Made by a program: the position numbers and the translations under genes. Under the pieces are notes generated by a model. It was not told the origin of the DNA. It made no database searches and was given only the letters and a program-made list of their open reading frames with translations. A stretch of 64,000 nucleotides of DNA from Paraflavitalea pollutisoli (lineage in GTDB: Bacteria; Bacteroidota; Bacteroidia; Chitinophagales; Chitinophagaceae), in NCBI RefSeq assembly GCF_029360705.1, contig NZ_JARKMX010000008.1, positions 3,154,202-3,218,201 of the forward strand, in the 5' to 3' direction. Shown here one piece after another: positions 1 to 8,518 of this stretch (positions within the stretch are counted from its first letter, which is position 1; every line of letters starts with the position of its first letter).

Positions 1-604
1 CGAGCCAGAATTTCATCGATGCGATCATGCTGTCACGCATTGCGTGGTTATCGTAGTTGAGGTCGCGGGTATCACTCCAGTCGAAAGCATATTTGGCTTT
101 GCCGGTACTATCGCGGTTGTAAAAATCAGGATGAGCAGTGAGCCAGGGATGATCGGCACCCGTATGGTTGGCTACCCAATCTACAATGACCTTGAAGCCG
201 TTGTCGTGTGCCTGCTGCACCAGTTGTTTGAAGTCGGCCAGGGTACCAAACTCGGGGTTGATGGCCTTGTAATCGGCCACGGCATAATAACTACCCAGTG
301 TGCCTTTGCGATCGGTTTTGCTGATGGGCGTAACCGGCATGAACCAGAGAATGTCCACCCCCATCTGTTTTAGGCGGGGTAAGGAAGCAGCAAAAGCCTG
401 GAAAGTACCTTCGGGTGTATACTGACGTATGTTGACTTCGTAGATGTTCGACTGCCGGATCCAATCCGGACCAGCGATTACAGCCGTATCTTCCTTATAA
501 TCTGCGGGCTTCTTATCTGCTTCCTTGGGCATGAGCTTGCAGGCAGTTGCCAGCAGAATGAGCAGACAGCAGCCTATCAAGCATCTCAGGGACACCTGTT
601 TCAT
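1..604 (-). CDS. GH13 alpha-amylase family lipoprotein (partial, C-terminal part outside window)
   Basis: The reverse strand encodes an open frame from an ATG at 604 that runs off the window edge, so only about 201 N-terminal residues are present. It begins with a lipoprotein signal peptide (LLILLATAC, Cys near residue 22), so the enzyme is probably anchored in an envelope membrane. The following sequence has the GH13 hallmarks: an opening like WIRQSNIYEVNIRQY, the LWFMPVTPI strand, and conserved region I as VDWVANHTG at about residue 140. Family members hydrolyse alpha-glucans. The catalytic Asp/Glu/Asp regions lie beyond the window, so activity cannot be judged. It is followed upstream on the same strand by the cysteine desulfurase with a 54-base gap. 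Confidence 0.85.
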   Translation of the reverse strand, partial: MKQVSLRCLIGCCLLILLATACKLMPKEADKKPADYKEDTAVIAGPDWIRQSNIYEVNIRQYTPEGTFQAFAASLPRLKQMGVDILWFMPVTPISKTDRKGTLGSYYAVADYKAINPEFGTLADFKQLVQQAHDNGFKVIVDWVANHTGADHPWLTAHPDFYNRDSTGKAKYAFDWSDTRDLNYDNHAMRDSMIASMKFWL

Positions 605-658
605 TCGATCTTATTTAAGGAAGGAAGTTAAGTGATTTTAGGCGATCACTTTACATAC

Positions 659-1795
659 TTACATAATCTCTTTCAACTTGCTAATCACCTGGTCGATCTC
701 TTCTTTGGTGTTGTGCTTGCTGAAGGAGAAGCGAACGGTGATCTGATTGGGATTGTTGTTGATAGCGCGGATCACGTGCGAGCCCTGGTCGGCACCACTG
801 GTGCAGGCACTGCCGCCGCTGGCGCAGATATTGTTGATGTCGAGGTTGAAAAGCATCATCTCCGACTTTTCGGTTTTCGGGAATGAAACGCTGAGTACGG
901 TATAGAGGCTTTTGCCAAGCGGATCGCCGTTGAAGCCAACACCCTGGATCTGCTTTTTCAGCTGCTCCATCATGTACACCTTCAGGCCTTTGATGTAGGC
1001 ACTATCCTGTTCGTAGTTGGCAGTAGCCAGTTCGAGGGCTTTGGCAAAGCCAACGATCCCATACAGGTTTTCGGTACCGGCGCGCATATTGCGCTCCTGT
1101 GAACCGCCATGGATATGGGGCTTGATCTTTACGTTCTCGTTCACGTAGAGAATACCCACGCCCTTGGGGCCATGAAACTTATGCCCGGCACCATTGATGA
1201 AGTGTACGGGGGTATTGCGCAGGTCGAAGGGAAAGTGACCCACCGTTTGAACCGTATCTGAATGGAAGATGGCGCCATACTTCTTACAGATCTCTCCTAC
1301 AGCATGTATGTTGAGGATCGTTCCGATCTCGTTGTTGGCGTGCATCAGGGTGACGAGCGTTTTGTCTTCCGTGCTGGCGATCAGTTGCTCGAGGTCTTCG
1401 AGATCGATGTGGCCATCGGGCAGCAGTTTTACATAGCTCAGCGCTACTTCACCACGGTGAAAAAGGTTCTCCACCGTATGCAGGGTAGCATGGTGTTCAA
1501 TAGCCGAGGTGATGATATGCCGGCAGCCCAGGTCATGTACAGCGGCATTGATGGCCGTGTTGGAACTTTCGGTACCGCCGGAAGTAAAGAAGATCTCTGC
1601 AGGATGTGCATTGAGTATTTTAGCCACCGACTTGCGGGCCGTCTCGATCGCCAGGCGGGTCTCGCGTCCATAAGAATAAATGGAAGATGGGTTACCAAAC
1701 TTTTCGGTCAGGTAGGGCATCATTACTTCCAGCACCTGGGGGTCGAGGGCGGTTGTCGCCGCATTGTCGAAATAGATACGTGTATTGTGGCTCAT
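659..1795 (-). CDS. Cysteine desulfurase (NifS/IscS family, PLP-dependent)
   Basis: This 378-residue class V aminotransferase removes sulfur from cysteine for Fe-S cluster, thiamine or tRNA thiolation pathways. Visible signatures are IYFDNAATTALD at the N-terminus, the SGGTESSN phosphate loop near residue 72, His104, HSDTVQ with the PLP-contacting Asp180, the PLP lysine in GAGHKFHGPKG (Lys206), and the persulfide loop CASGGSACTSG with the catalytic Cys331. The frame stays open to 1891, but homologues start at MSHNTRIYFDN, so I chose the ATG at 1795. It has no isc/suf partners next to it, so whether it serves general Fe-S assembly is inference. The gene overlaps only shadow frames on the other strand. 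Confidence 0.93.
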   Translation of the reverse strand: MSHNTRIYFDNAATTALDPQVLEVMMPYLTEKFGNPSSIYSYGRETRLAIETARKSVAKILNAHPAEIFFTSGGTESSNTAINAAVHDLGCRHIITSAIEHHATLHTVENLFHRGEVALSYVKLLPDGHIDLEDLEQLIASTEDKTLVTLMHANNEIGTILNIHAVGEICKKYGAIFHSDTVQTVGHFPFDLRNTPVHFINGAGHKFHGPKGVGILYVNENVKIKPHIHGGSQERNMRAGTENLYGIVGFAKALELATANYEQDSAYIKGLKVYMMEQLKKQIQGVGFNGDPLGKSLYTVLSVSFPKTEKSEMMLFNLDINNICASGGSACTSGADQGSHVIRAINNNPNQITVRFSFSKHNTKEEIDQVISKLKEIM

Positions 1796-2115
1796 GGGCC
1801 GCAAATTTCCGAAATAAATGAATCGAAAGAGCCATCCCAGGTGGTTTGCAAATTCGTCATCATAAGGGCAGATTTCCTGATCGATGTTCAATGATTATAC
1901 GGCGATCCTGAACATTATTCAAAAAAACGCCTGTTTAACCGAATAACAACAATCAGCCTTTTGTCCAGTAGTTCAATGGGTTATGAGCATTGGGCGCGTT
2001 CCTGCATGCCGTGGCAACCGACGCCAGCTTTATCGTTTTGTTTACAATGAATGGCAGAACTTTGGCGTTATTATTGTCGCACTTTACTGCATTCATATTT
2101 GTTAAAATATTCATC

Positions 2116-2772
2116 ATGCGCTGGTTGGTTATCATTATGTTGTTGATATCGGGGGAGGCTTTCTCGCAACAATTCCCGTGGAAGGATTACAAACTCAACG
2201 CGCAGGGCGATACCCTGAACCGGATCGACATCATCAACCGGAAGCAGGGCCCCTGGGTGGTGCGCAACGAATCCGCACGGGGCGAACCTGGGTATGAAGA
2301 AGAAGGCTGGTATGTACACAACCGTAAAGACGGCGAATGGCGTCTTTTCAGTCTCCAGGGCGACCTGGTGGGCGTAGAATTCTACAAATGGGGCTTGAAA
2401 GACAGCGTGTGCAAGTACTACAGCAAACACGGAGAGATCCGGCTGGAACAGCGCTGGAAAGCCGTTAACCCCGATAAGTTGTACGATACCCTGCAGATCG
2501 AAGACCCCGACAAATTCGATACTTACCGCACGGTGATCGTGAAAAACGAGGGTGCTTCCCTCCGCCATGGCCTCTGGAAATATTATGACCCGGAAACCGG
2601 AGCCGTCGCAAAGACCGAGAATTACGTGTTGGGTGAACTACAAAAGGAAAAAAGGCAGGCGCCTGCCACGGCTAAAAAGGAAATTGAGAAGCCCAAGGAA
2701 GTGCAGGACTTCGAAAGAAAGAATGCCGGGAAAAAGAAGATCAAGGTCCGGGATGGCAGCACAGGCAATTAA
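2116..2772 (+). CDS. Secreted MORN-like / YwqK-type repeat protein
   Basis: I chose the ATG at 2116 because it opens a clean signal peptide (MRWLVIIMLLISGEAFSQ); the frame is open from 1990 but the added residues look non-coding. The 218-residue protein contains repeats of the form GPWVVRN, GEWRLFSLQGDLVGVEFYKWG and HGLWKYYDPETGAVAKTENYVLGEL, which match the toxin-antitoxin-YwqK/MORN-variant pattern common in Bacteroidota exported proteins. The C-terminus is strongly basic and charged (KEIEKPKEVQDFERKNAGKK). Function is unknown; these repeats usually mediate binding. It is monocistronic, with a terminator 28 bases after the stop. Confidence 0.75.
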   Translation: MRWLVIIMLLISGEAFSQQFPWKDYKLNAQGDTLNRIDIINRKQGPWVVRNESARGEPGYEEEGWYVHNRKDGEWRLFSLQGDLVGVEFYKWGLKDSVCKYYSKHGEIRLEQRWKAVNPDKLYDTLQIEDPDKFDTYRTVIVKNEGASLRHGLWKYYDPETGAVAKTENYVLGELQKEKRQAPATAKKEIEKPKEVQDFERKNAGKKKIKVRDGSTGN

Positions 2773-2800
2773 ACTACTGACTTTCAGATAACTATATTAT

Positions 2801-2826
2801 AAAGCCGGCACTCGCCGGCTTTTTTG
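2801..2826 (+). terminator. Rho-independent terminator
   Basis: A perfect stem, aagccggc / gccggctt with an ACTC loop, is followed by a run of T. It ends the MORN-like gene. Confidence 0.85.
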
Positions 2827-2886
2827 TTGCCTCCTCTTTCGCTTTTATCCGGCAGCCTCTACCCGTTACCGCTCATCCTATTGACC

Positions 2887-2932
2887 TTGGTTTATCGGAA
2901 GGCTGATGTATATTTGATATCATATTGATATC
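2887..2932 (+). promoter_or_regulatory. Bacteroidota-type promoter with overlapping palindrome upstream of the SPFH gene
   Basis: A TTG at 2887-2889 is followed after exactly 19 bases by TATATTTG (2909-2916), a perfect match to the primary sigma factor -7 consensus TAnnTTTG. Directly overlapping the last base is an inverted repeat GATATCA-TAT-TGATATC at 2916-2932 that would cover the transcription start, a good place for a repressor operator. The downstream ATG is at 2952. Confidence 0.65.
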
Positions 2933-2951
2933 ATAATAAACTCCACCGCTT

Positions 2952-3815
2952 ATGCAAAAGATCATTAAACCCATGTCGGGCTTCCTGGCCTTGTTGTTGT
3001 CCGTACTCCTCTTTCTAGCCTCCATTTACTTTTTTGCGAACGTGAAAAACACCAGCAGTTTTGGGTTACTGGGCGTACTGGCCTTCATTGCCAGCCTGTA
3101 CCTTTCGGGAGGTATCATCGTGATCAGCCCCAACCACTCCCGGGTGTTGACCTTCTTTGGTAAATATGTAGGTACCGTTAAGGAAAACGGGTTGTTGTTT
3201 GTAAACCCCTTGTATAAGAAGCAAAAGATATCGCTGCGGGCGGAAAACCTCGAAAGCAGCAAGCTGAAAGTAAACGACAAGATGGGCAACCCCATCGAGA
3301 TCGCCGCTGTGATCGTGTGGCAGGTAGACGATACGTATAAAGCAGCTTTTGAAGTCGAAGACTACGACCACTATGTGAAGATCCAAAGCGAAGCGGCCAT
3401 ACGTCACCTCGCCACCACTTACGCCTACGATCATATGGAAGATGAGCATGCCGCCATTACCCTGCGCGATGGTGGCGACAAGGTAAATGAAATGCTCGAA
3501 CAGGAGCTCAACAATCGGCTGGCTCCTGCGGGCATCCTCGTACGCGAAGCACGTATCAGTCACCTGGCCTATGCGGCAGAGATCGCCGGGGCGATGTTGC
3601 AGCGCCAGCAAGCCACTGCCATCGTAGCCGCCCGTACCAAGATCGTGGAAGGTGCAGTAGGCATGGTAGAGATGGCCCTGGAGCAATTATCGCGCAAGCA
3701 GATCGTAACGCTCGATGAAGAAAAGAAAGCAGCTATGGTAAGCAACCTAATGGTAGTGTTGTGTGGCGAAAAAGGAGCCCAACCCATCCTGAACACCGGT
3801 ACACTGTATCAATAA
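2952..3815 (+). CDS. SPFH / band 7 domain membrane protein
   Basis: This 287-residue protein has two hydrophobic segments at the N-terminus (about residues 8-28 and 35-58) followed by a prohibitin/stomatin-type SPFH domain: [21 protein letters not shown], then [24 protein letters not shown] and [19 protein letters not shown]. The C-terminal part is helical and charged and includes the typical flotillin-like [23 protein letters not shown] region. SPFH proteins form ring-like scaffolds in the membrane and often regulate proteases or membrane order. The gene is separated by a single base from the next gene and forms a three-gene unit with a PH-like membrane protein and a ribbon-helix-helix protein. 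Confidence 0.9.
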   Translation: MQKIIKPMSGFLALLLSVLLFLASIYFFANVKNTSSFGLLGVLAFIASLYLSGGIIVISPNHSRVLTFFGKYVGTVKENGLLFVNPLYKKQKISLRAENLESSKLKVNDKMGNPIEIAAVIVWQVDDTYKAAFEVEDYDHYVKIQSEAAIRHLATTYAYDHMEDEHAAITLRDGGDKVNEMLEQELNNRLAPAGILVREARISHLAYAAEIAGAMLQRQQATAIVAARTKIVEGAVGMVEMALEQLSRKQIVTLDEEKKAAMVSNLMVVLCGEKGAQPILNTGTLYQ

Positions 3816-3816
3816 A

Positions 3817-4344
3817 ATGGCGGCCATGAAAGTTGCTAAACCCACCGGCAAAATACTATTCCAGGAAGCCCAGCAGTTTCGGCAGCTTTGGCTTTGGGCC
3901 TTACTGATCTCGGGTACCTTGTTGCCACTGGTGCTGACTAGTGTCTTTGCCTGGCGCGATCCTAAAGTGTCTGCCCTGCAATCGATGGGCATCATGGCAA
4001 TTGGTATTGTAGTACCGGGCATCAATTTCGTCATCTTTTGGGTTACCAAACTGGAAACGGTCGTAACCGATGAAGGGCTGTTTTACCGTTGGAGACCTTA
4101 TTTCAGTAAGTATACAATGCTCAACTGGCAGGAGATCGACGCGGTCACCGTACGTCGTTACCCTAACCTGAAGTACGGCTATCATACCAATCGCGAATTT
4201 GGAAAAGTGCATAATATCGATGGTAACAAGGGCGTGCAGTTTGAGCTGGTAAACGGGAAAAGGGTCTATATTGGCACGCAGAAATTAACCGCCCTGCAAC
4301 ATGCGCTCGAGCAGATGAAACCGGTAAAGGTCAATAGAAAATGA
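3817..4344 (+). CDS. Two-TM membrane protein with PH-like C-terminal domain
   Basis: The 175-residue product has two predicted transmembrane helices (about residues 26-46 and 55-75), followed by a beta-rich region, VVTDEGLFYRWRPYFSKYT, then NWQEIDAVTVRRYPNLKYG and VQFELVNGKRVYIGTQK. That pattern resembles bacterial PH-domain (DUF304-like) membrane proteins. It starts one base after the SPFH stop and ends next to the RHH gene, so all three are probably co-transcribed from the promoter at 2887. I do not recognise a named family and give no function; partnership with the SPFH protein is inferred from gene order. Confidence 0.75.
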   Translation: MAAMKVAKPTGKILFQEAQQFRQLWLWALLISGTLLPLVLTSVFAWRDPKVSALQSMGIMAIGIVVPGINFVIFWVTKLETVVTDEGLFYRWRPYFSKYTMLNWQEIDAVTVRRYPNLKYGYHTNREFGKVHNIDGNKGVQFELVNGKRVYIGTQKLTALQHALEQMKPVKVNRK

Positions 4345-4371
4345 TGGTTGAATGCATTAAATCCACTTGTA

Positions 4372-4563
4372 GTGAGTAGTAGTAAGAAAAACTTTGTACT
4401 GCGGATCGACGAAGAAACGTTCAAGACCCTGGAGAAATGGGCCGCGGATGAGTTTAGAAGTGTGAATGGTCAGCTGGAATGGATCATCGATCAAGCGCTG
4501 AAGGAGAGCGGCCGAAAGAAAAAGGTTGATAACCAGCCACCAGCCGACGGACCGGAAGGTTAA
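4372..4563 (+). CDS. Arc-type ribbon-helix-helix DNA-binding protein
   Basis: The 63-residue product reads MSSSKKNFVLRIDEETFKTL... and then EKWAADEFRSVNGQLEWII, the classic Arc/MetJ ribbon-helix-helix pattern: a short beta strand (FVLRID) and two helices with the conserved NGQ turn. No ATG is available in frame. I chose the GTG at 4372 because homologues begin close to the beta strand; a TTG at 4348, three bases after the preceding stop, would add eight residues. It ends with a basic and then acidic tail. Its place behind an SPFH gene is unusual for a DNA-binding protein; it might autoregulate the palindrome at 2916-2932, which is inference. Confidence 0.75.
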   Translation: MSSSKKNFVLRIDEETFKTLEKWAADEFRSVNGQLEWIIDQALKESGRKKKVDNQPPADGPEG

Positions 4564-4657
4564 TACCCTTTTAGTGGTATCCTTGACCAACGGTACCCGG
4601 AACTGTCGCTGTTGTCGTATCTTTACATCACCATTAACTACTAATAAAACCCACGCC

Positions 4658-4735
4658 ATGAACAAAACTTTCCTTTTCTTTTGGGTACCTGTGGTCGTTG
4701 CCCTGGTCGGATTACTGGCCAAAGCCTGCCACTAA
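4658..4735 (+). CDS. Tiny single-TM peptide (25 residues)
   Basis: An ATG at 4658 opens a 25-residue frame, MNKTFLFFWVPVVVALVGLL followed by AKACH, which is one membrane-spanning helix. It is preceded by a -7-like box TATCTTTA (4618-4625) and an A-rich leader, and followed 21 bases later by a strong terminator (4757-4782), so it has the outline of an independent transcript. The last Cys could be coincidental. No family is recognised; similar orphan TM peptides are often overlooked. It is supported by context rather than by homology. Confidence 0.5.
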   Translation: MNKTFLFFWVPVVVALVGLLAKACH

Positions 4736-4756
4736 ACAACATAAAAGCATTTTCTC

Positions 4757-4782
4757 AGCCGGGTCCAGACCCGGCTTTTTTT
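4757..4782 (+). terminator. Rho-independent terminator
   Basis: Perfect stem agccgggt / acccggct with CCAG loop, followed by seven T. It closes the transcript carrying the 25-residue peptide. Confidence 0.85.
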
Positions 4783-4884
4783 ATGCGCCAAAGTGGACGA
4801 GTGGCAAGAAGGGCTTTGGGATCATGCCAGCTAGGCAGGTTGGCCGTATGAAACTAGGAGCACCTGCGGCCACCAACCAACTGA

Positions 4885-4920
4885 ATAAAAAAAGAGGCTG
4901 CTCCTGGGAGACAGCCTCTT
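4885..4920 (-). terminator. Rho-independent terminator of the M1 peptidase gene
   Basis: On the reverse strand the stem aagaggctg / cagcctctt is followed by a run of T (A-run at 4885-4892 on the + strand). It lies 23 bases past the M1 peptidase stop codon. Confidence 0.8.
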
Positions 4921-4942
4921 GAAAAAATCATTCAATCGTTGA

Positions 4943-7336
4943 TTAGAACCCTTTCTTCTTCTCTTCAGCCTTCTGCATCGGATTGATGCCGGTAGACTGT
5001 CCACGCGTGGTACCTTGTTTTGACTTGAACACCGTAAATTTCGACGGTGCCGCAATAGTACCCCAGGTATTGTTGCCTTCGTTGATGTCGGCCGTTTCAC
5101 GCAATGGGTCGAGCTTGATGGATTCTACCTCTTTGTCTTTCATAAAGGTCTTCACCACTTTCTGCTCGTTGAGGCGCCAGATCTGTGCAGGGATGCGGTC
5201 GATCTCTTTGCTGCCATCTTTATAAGTCCACTCGATGATGATCGGCATTACCAGACCACCCTTGTTGCTCAGTGTTACTTCATAGAAATGTTTGCTGGCC
5301 GCTTTTTGCTTACCGGCTTCATCAGCACCTTCGATGAACGAATTCACAGGCACCGTGTAGGTCGTAGAGTCATAAGCCTCCAGACCGCGGGCATAACGCC
5401 AGTAGAAATCACGCAGGGCAGTATCCTGGTTGGTCAGGTATTGGATGTTCTTATCTGCCAGGTTGCGTTGTTTGGAGATATCTGTTTCGTAAGCAGATAC
5501 CATCGGCTTGTCCAGCTTGCGGTTGGCAGTAGCTCCTTCTTTTTGTGCAGGAGGATTGTAAGAAAGATCTGCTTTGAAATATTTTACCGTATCCAGGGCG
5601 ATATCGCAGGCATCGGTACCGAAGAACCAACCTCTCCAGAACCAGTCGAGGTCTTCACCGGAAGCATCTTCCAGCGTACGAAAGAGATCAGCAGGCTCGG
5701 GATGTTTGAATGCCCAGCGGCGTGCATATTCTTTGAAAGCGTAGTCGAACAGATCGCGGCCCATGATGGTTTCGCGCAGCATGTTCAAACCGGTTGCGGG
5801 TTTGGTATACGCATTCGGACCAAAACCGATGATGTTTTCAGAGTTGGACATGATAGGCTCCAGTTGGTTCTTAGGCAAACGCATATAGTCTACGATCGCC
5901 CAGGCTGGTCCTTTACCACGTACAGGGAATTTCTCGTCATACAGCTCTTCGGTCAGGTACTCGACGAAGGAGTTCAGGCCCTCATCCATCCAGCTCCACT
6001 GACGCTCATCGCTGTTGATGATCATCGGGAAGAAGTTGTGACCTACTTCGTGAATGATCACACCGAGCATACCATATTTGCTGGCTTCTGTATAGCTGCC
6101 ATCCTTTTCGGTACGGCCATAGTTGAAGCAGATCATGGGATATTCCATGCCATTGGCAGCTTCTACACTCTGCGCAACGGGGTAAGGATAGGGAATGGTG
6201 AACTTGGAGTAGCTCTTAATGGTATGTGCCACGGCCTTGGTAGAGAACTTCCGGTACAGACCGTAAGCTTCCTTACCATAGAAGCTCATACACATCACCT
6301 TCTTGCCTTCTACAAAAGCAGGCATGGCATCCCAAACGAATTTGCGGGAAGAGGTCCAGGCGAAGTCACGAACATCATTGGCTTTGAAAATCCAGGTCTT
6401 CTTGGCACTGCTCTTTTGTCCTTCTGCCTTTTTAGCTTCTTCGAGGGTTACTACTTCCACCGGTTCTTTGGAAGCCTGCGCTTTTGTCCAGCGACCCAAT
6501 TGAGCAGGTGTCAGCAACTGGGCATAGTTGGTACATTCACCGGTACCACCTACCACGTGGTCGGCAGGTACGGTCATCTGTACTTTGAAGTTGCCGAACG
6601 TGAGGGCAAACTCGCCACGGCCTGTGAACTGGTGATTTTGCCAACCCACAGCGTCACTGTATACGCAAAGGCGGGGATACCACTGAGCCATCGTGAACAG
6701 ATGGTTGCCATCTTCGGGGAAGAATTCGTAACCGCCGCGACCGCCAAACTTCATGCGATCGGAGATCTTATAATTCCAGTCGATGGTGAAGATAAACTGC
6801 TGGCCGGGCTTCAGCGCGGTGGGCAGTTCAACCCGCATCATCGTCTTATTAACCGTGTGTTTCAGTTGCTTGCCGAGGGCATCGGTCATCTTCACGATGT
6901 TGATACCATAGCCGTTGTCGGCACGATCAGCTTCGAGTTGTTCGATAGCTGCCACGTTCAATTGAGACGACATGGTACGGCTGTTCTGGTAGTTGGCATT
7001 GTTGACGGTGCTGTGCTCGTTCTCGTCCAGTTGCAACCAGAGGTAGGTCAGCGTATTGGGCGAATTGTTGAAATAAGTGATCTTCTCACTGCCCGTCAGC
7101 TTGAGGTTGGCTTCATCCAATTCGCACTTGATGTCGTAATCAGCACGCTGCTGCCAGTACTTAGGGCCTGGTGCGCCACTGGCTGTGCGGTACTCATTGG
7201 GCGTGGGAAGCATAATGCCCAGTTGTTCAAATTTGTTACCGTGGTTGGAGCCGGGGTTGTTTTGTATGTTTTGACCATACGCCACACTAAACAGTCCCGC
7301 GACTGCCGTTGCCACGAACAGAGACTTTCTCATCAT
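4943..7336 (-). CDS. Secreted M1 family metallopeptidase
   Basis: The 797-residue product has a signal peptide (cleavage near AYGQN) and a gluzincin aminopeptidase domain. The exopeptidase motif appears as NGMEYP (about 395-400); zinc ligands are His429 and His433 of HEVGHN, with Glu452 in WMDEGLNSF, giving the required HExxH-x18-E spacing. A C-terminal beta-rich part follows and there is no T9SS tail, so the enzyme is probably periplasmic. It should remove N-terminal residues from peptides. Its start overlaps the 3' end of the HupE gene by 50 bases, suggesting translational coupling. A 687-residue open frame on the opposite strand is a codon-bias shadow. Confidence 0.95.
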   Translation of the reverse strand: MMRKSLFVATAVAGLFSVAYGQNIQNNPGSNHGNKFEQLGIMLPTPNEYRTASGAPGPKYWQQRADYDIKCELDEANLKLTGSEKITYFNNSPNTLTYLWLQLDENEHSTVNNANYQNSRTMSSQLNVAAIEQLEADRADNGYGINIVKMTDALGKQLKHTVNKTMMRVELPTALKPGQQFIFTIDWNYKISDRMKFGGRGGYEFFPEDGNHLFTMAQWYPRLCVYSDAVGWQNHQFTGRGEFALTFGNFKVQMTVPADHVVGGTGECTNYAQLLTPAQLGRWTKAQASKEPVEVVTLEEAKKAEGQKSSAKKTWIFKANDVRDFAWTSSRKFVWDAMPAFVEGKKVMCMSFYGKEAYGLYRKFSTKAVAHTIKSYSKFTIPYPYPVAQSVEAANGMEYPMICFNYGRTEKDGSYTEASKYGMLGVIIHEVGHNFFPMIINSDERQWSWMDEGLNSFVEYLTEELYDEKFPVRGKGPAWAIVDYMRLPKNQLEPIMSNSENIIGFGPNAYTKPATGLNMLRETIMGRDLFDYAFKEYARRWAFKHPEPADLFRTLEDASGEDLDWFWRGWFFGTDACDIALDTVKYFKADLSYNPPAQKEGATANRKLDKPMVSAYETDISKQRNLADKNIQYLTNQDTALRDFYWRYARGLEAYDSTTYTVPVNSFIEGADEAGKQKAASKHFYEVTLSNKGGLVMPIIIEWTYKDGSKEIDRIPAQIWRLNEQKVVKTFMKDKEVESIKLDPLRETADINEGNNTWGTIAAPSKFTVFKSKQGTTRGQSTGINPMQKAEEKKKGF

Positions 7337-7925
7337 GTGTGTTTTTATTAGTAGGAAATCGTTGAAATGCCCAAATCAGGGAGAATACCAGGATAATGGC
7401 CGAAGCAAACCGTAACCATCCGGTTCTCGATAGTTTCAACAGCTGCACCACGATCCACGACAGGAACAGGATCAGCACGACCACCAGCAACTGTGCCAAC
7501 TCGATACCGAGATTGAAGGCCAGCAGGTGCGACACCAACCCTTCTTTGCCCTCGAGACTCAGGAATTGACCGGCGAAAGCCAATCCATGGATCAATCCAA
7601 AGAACAGGGCGAAAAAGTAGATCAGGGGCAACTTTTGCTGCTGCGGTGCTGCCGGCTGCGTAATATTATTGATACAGGTAGCCGCAATCGTCAGCGGAAT
7701 CAGGAATTCGATCCAGTCGGTAGAAAAGTTAACGTAGTTCAGGGCACTCAGCGCCAGGGTAATAGAATGCCCGATGGTGAATGCCGTAACCAGGATCACT
7801 ACTTTTTTCCAGTCCTGCCACAGGTAGCGCAGGCACAGTGCCATCACAAACAGGATGTGATCCATGGCTTCCAGGGTAAGGATGTGCTCTACGCCCAGTT
7901 GAAAATAAAATGTAAAATCTTGCAT
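7287..7925 (-). CDS. HupE/UreJ family membrane protein
   Basis: This 212-residue protein has about six to seven transmembrane helices. The opening FQLGVEHILTLEAMDHILFV and AFTIGHSITLALSAL place the conserved histidines in the same positions as HupE/UreJ (HupE/UreJ_2) proteins, which are linked to nickel or other metal uptake in hydrogenase and urease operons. No hydrogenase or urease genes are nearby; instead it leads an operon with an M1 peptidase and faces a DUF6702 gene. The last residues are Arg/Gly-rich and translated from DNA that also codes for the M1 signal peptide. The metal role here is family knowledge, not seen directly. Confidence 0.85.
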   Translation of the reverse strand: MQDFTFYFQLGVEHILTLEAMDHILFVMALCLRYLWQDWKKVVILVTAFTIGHSITLALSALNYVNFSTDWIEFLIPLTIAATCINNITQPAAPQQQKLPLIYFFALFFGLIHGLAFAGQFLSLEGKEGLVSHLLAFNLGIELAQLLVVVLILFLSWIVVQLLKLSRTGWLRFASAIILVFSLIWAFQRFPTNKNTHDEKVSVRGNGSRGTV

Positions 7926-7978
7926 GGTACCAAAAGGGTACCAAAATAATTAAGAGATTTGTAACAGAAAAATTTAAG

Positions 7979-8518
7979 ATGTTAATGGTGATACCTCTCT
8001 ATAAGTGGTTATTGTTGTGTACCAACCTGCTACCGAGTGCCAGTGAGCCTACCCATGCCTCCCCTACCCCGGCGGTCGTTCACCCCCTCTATGTAAGTGT
8101 AACGGAAGTCAATCACAATGCCACCGACAAAAACCTGGAAATAGGCTGTAAGATCTTTACCGACGATTTCGAGAAGACCTTGACGGCCTTGTATAAAAAG
8201 AATGTAGACCTGATCAACCCCAAGGATAAGGCTGAAACCGACAAGCAGATCGCTGAATACGTCCGCAAGCGGTTTGTGGTAAAACTGGATGGGAAGGAAG
8301 TGAGCCTGGAATTTGTAGGCTTTGAGCGTGACAATGATGTTATCTGGAGCTATTTTCAGGCGCCGGCACCCCTGGTACCGAAGAAAGTAGAGATTACGAA
8401 TAGCATACTATACGAGTTATACGACAAGCAACTCAACCTGATGCACGTTACGGTGGGTGGTGTGCGGAAAAGCACCCGGCTGAATTATCCGGATAAAGAA
8501 GCCCGCCTGGAGTTCTAA
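7979..8518 (+). CDS. DUF6702 family exported protein
   Basis: The 179-residue product has a signal peptide and then HPLYVSVTEVNHN, the characteristic start of the mature DUF6702 domain, continuing through KNLEIGCKIFTDDFEKTL, KRFVVKLDGKEVSLEFVGFE and a C-terminal beta region. Function is unknown. It is divergent from the HupE-M1 pair, with only 53 bases between the start codons; that gap holds two GGTACC palindromes in tandem (7926-7931 and 7937-7942). The ATG at 7985 is an alternative start. I recall, without being able to verify it here, that DUF6702, HupE and M1 genes cluster in other Bacteroidota. Confidence 0.8.
   Translation: MLMVIPLYKWLLLCTNLLPSASEPTHASPTPAVVHPLYVSVTEVNHNATDKNLEIGCKIFTDDFEKTLTALYKKNVDLINPKDKAETDKQIAEYVRKRFVVKLDGKEVSLEFVGFERDNDVIWSYFQAPAPLVPKKVEITNSILYELYDKQLNLMHVTVGGVRKSTRLNYPDKEARLEF

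Noticed and set aside
5288-7351. 687-residue open frame opposite the M1 peptidase
   Set aside because: It lies exactly antisense to a well-supported metallopeptidase, has no recognisable domain and an odd composition. It arises from codon bias of the real gene.
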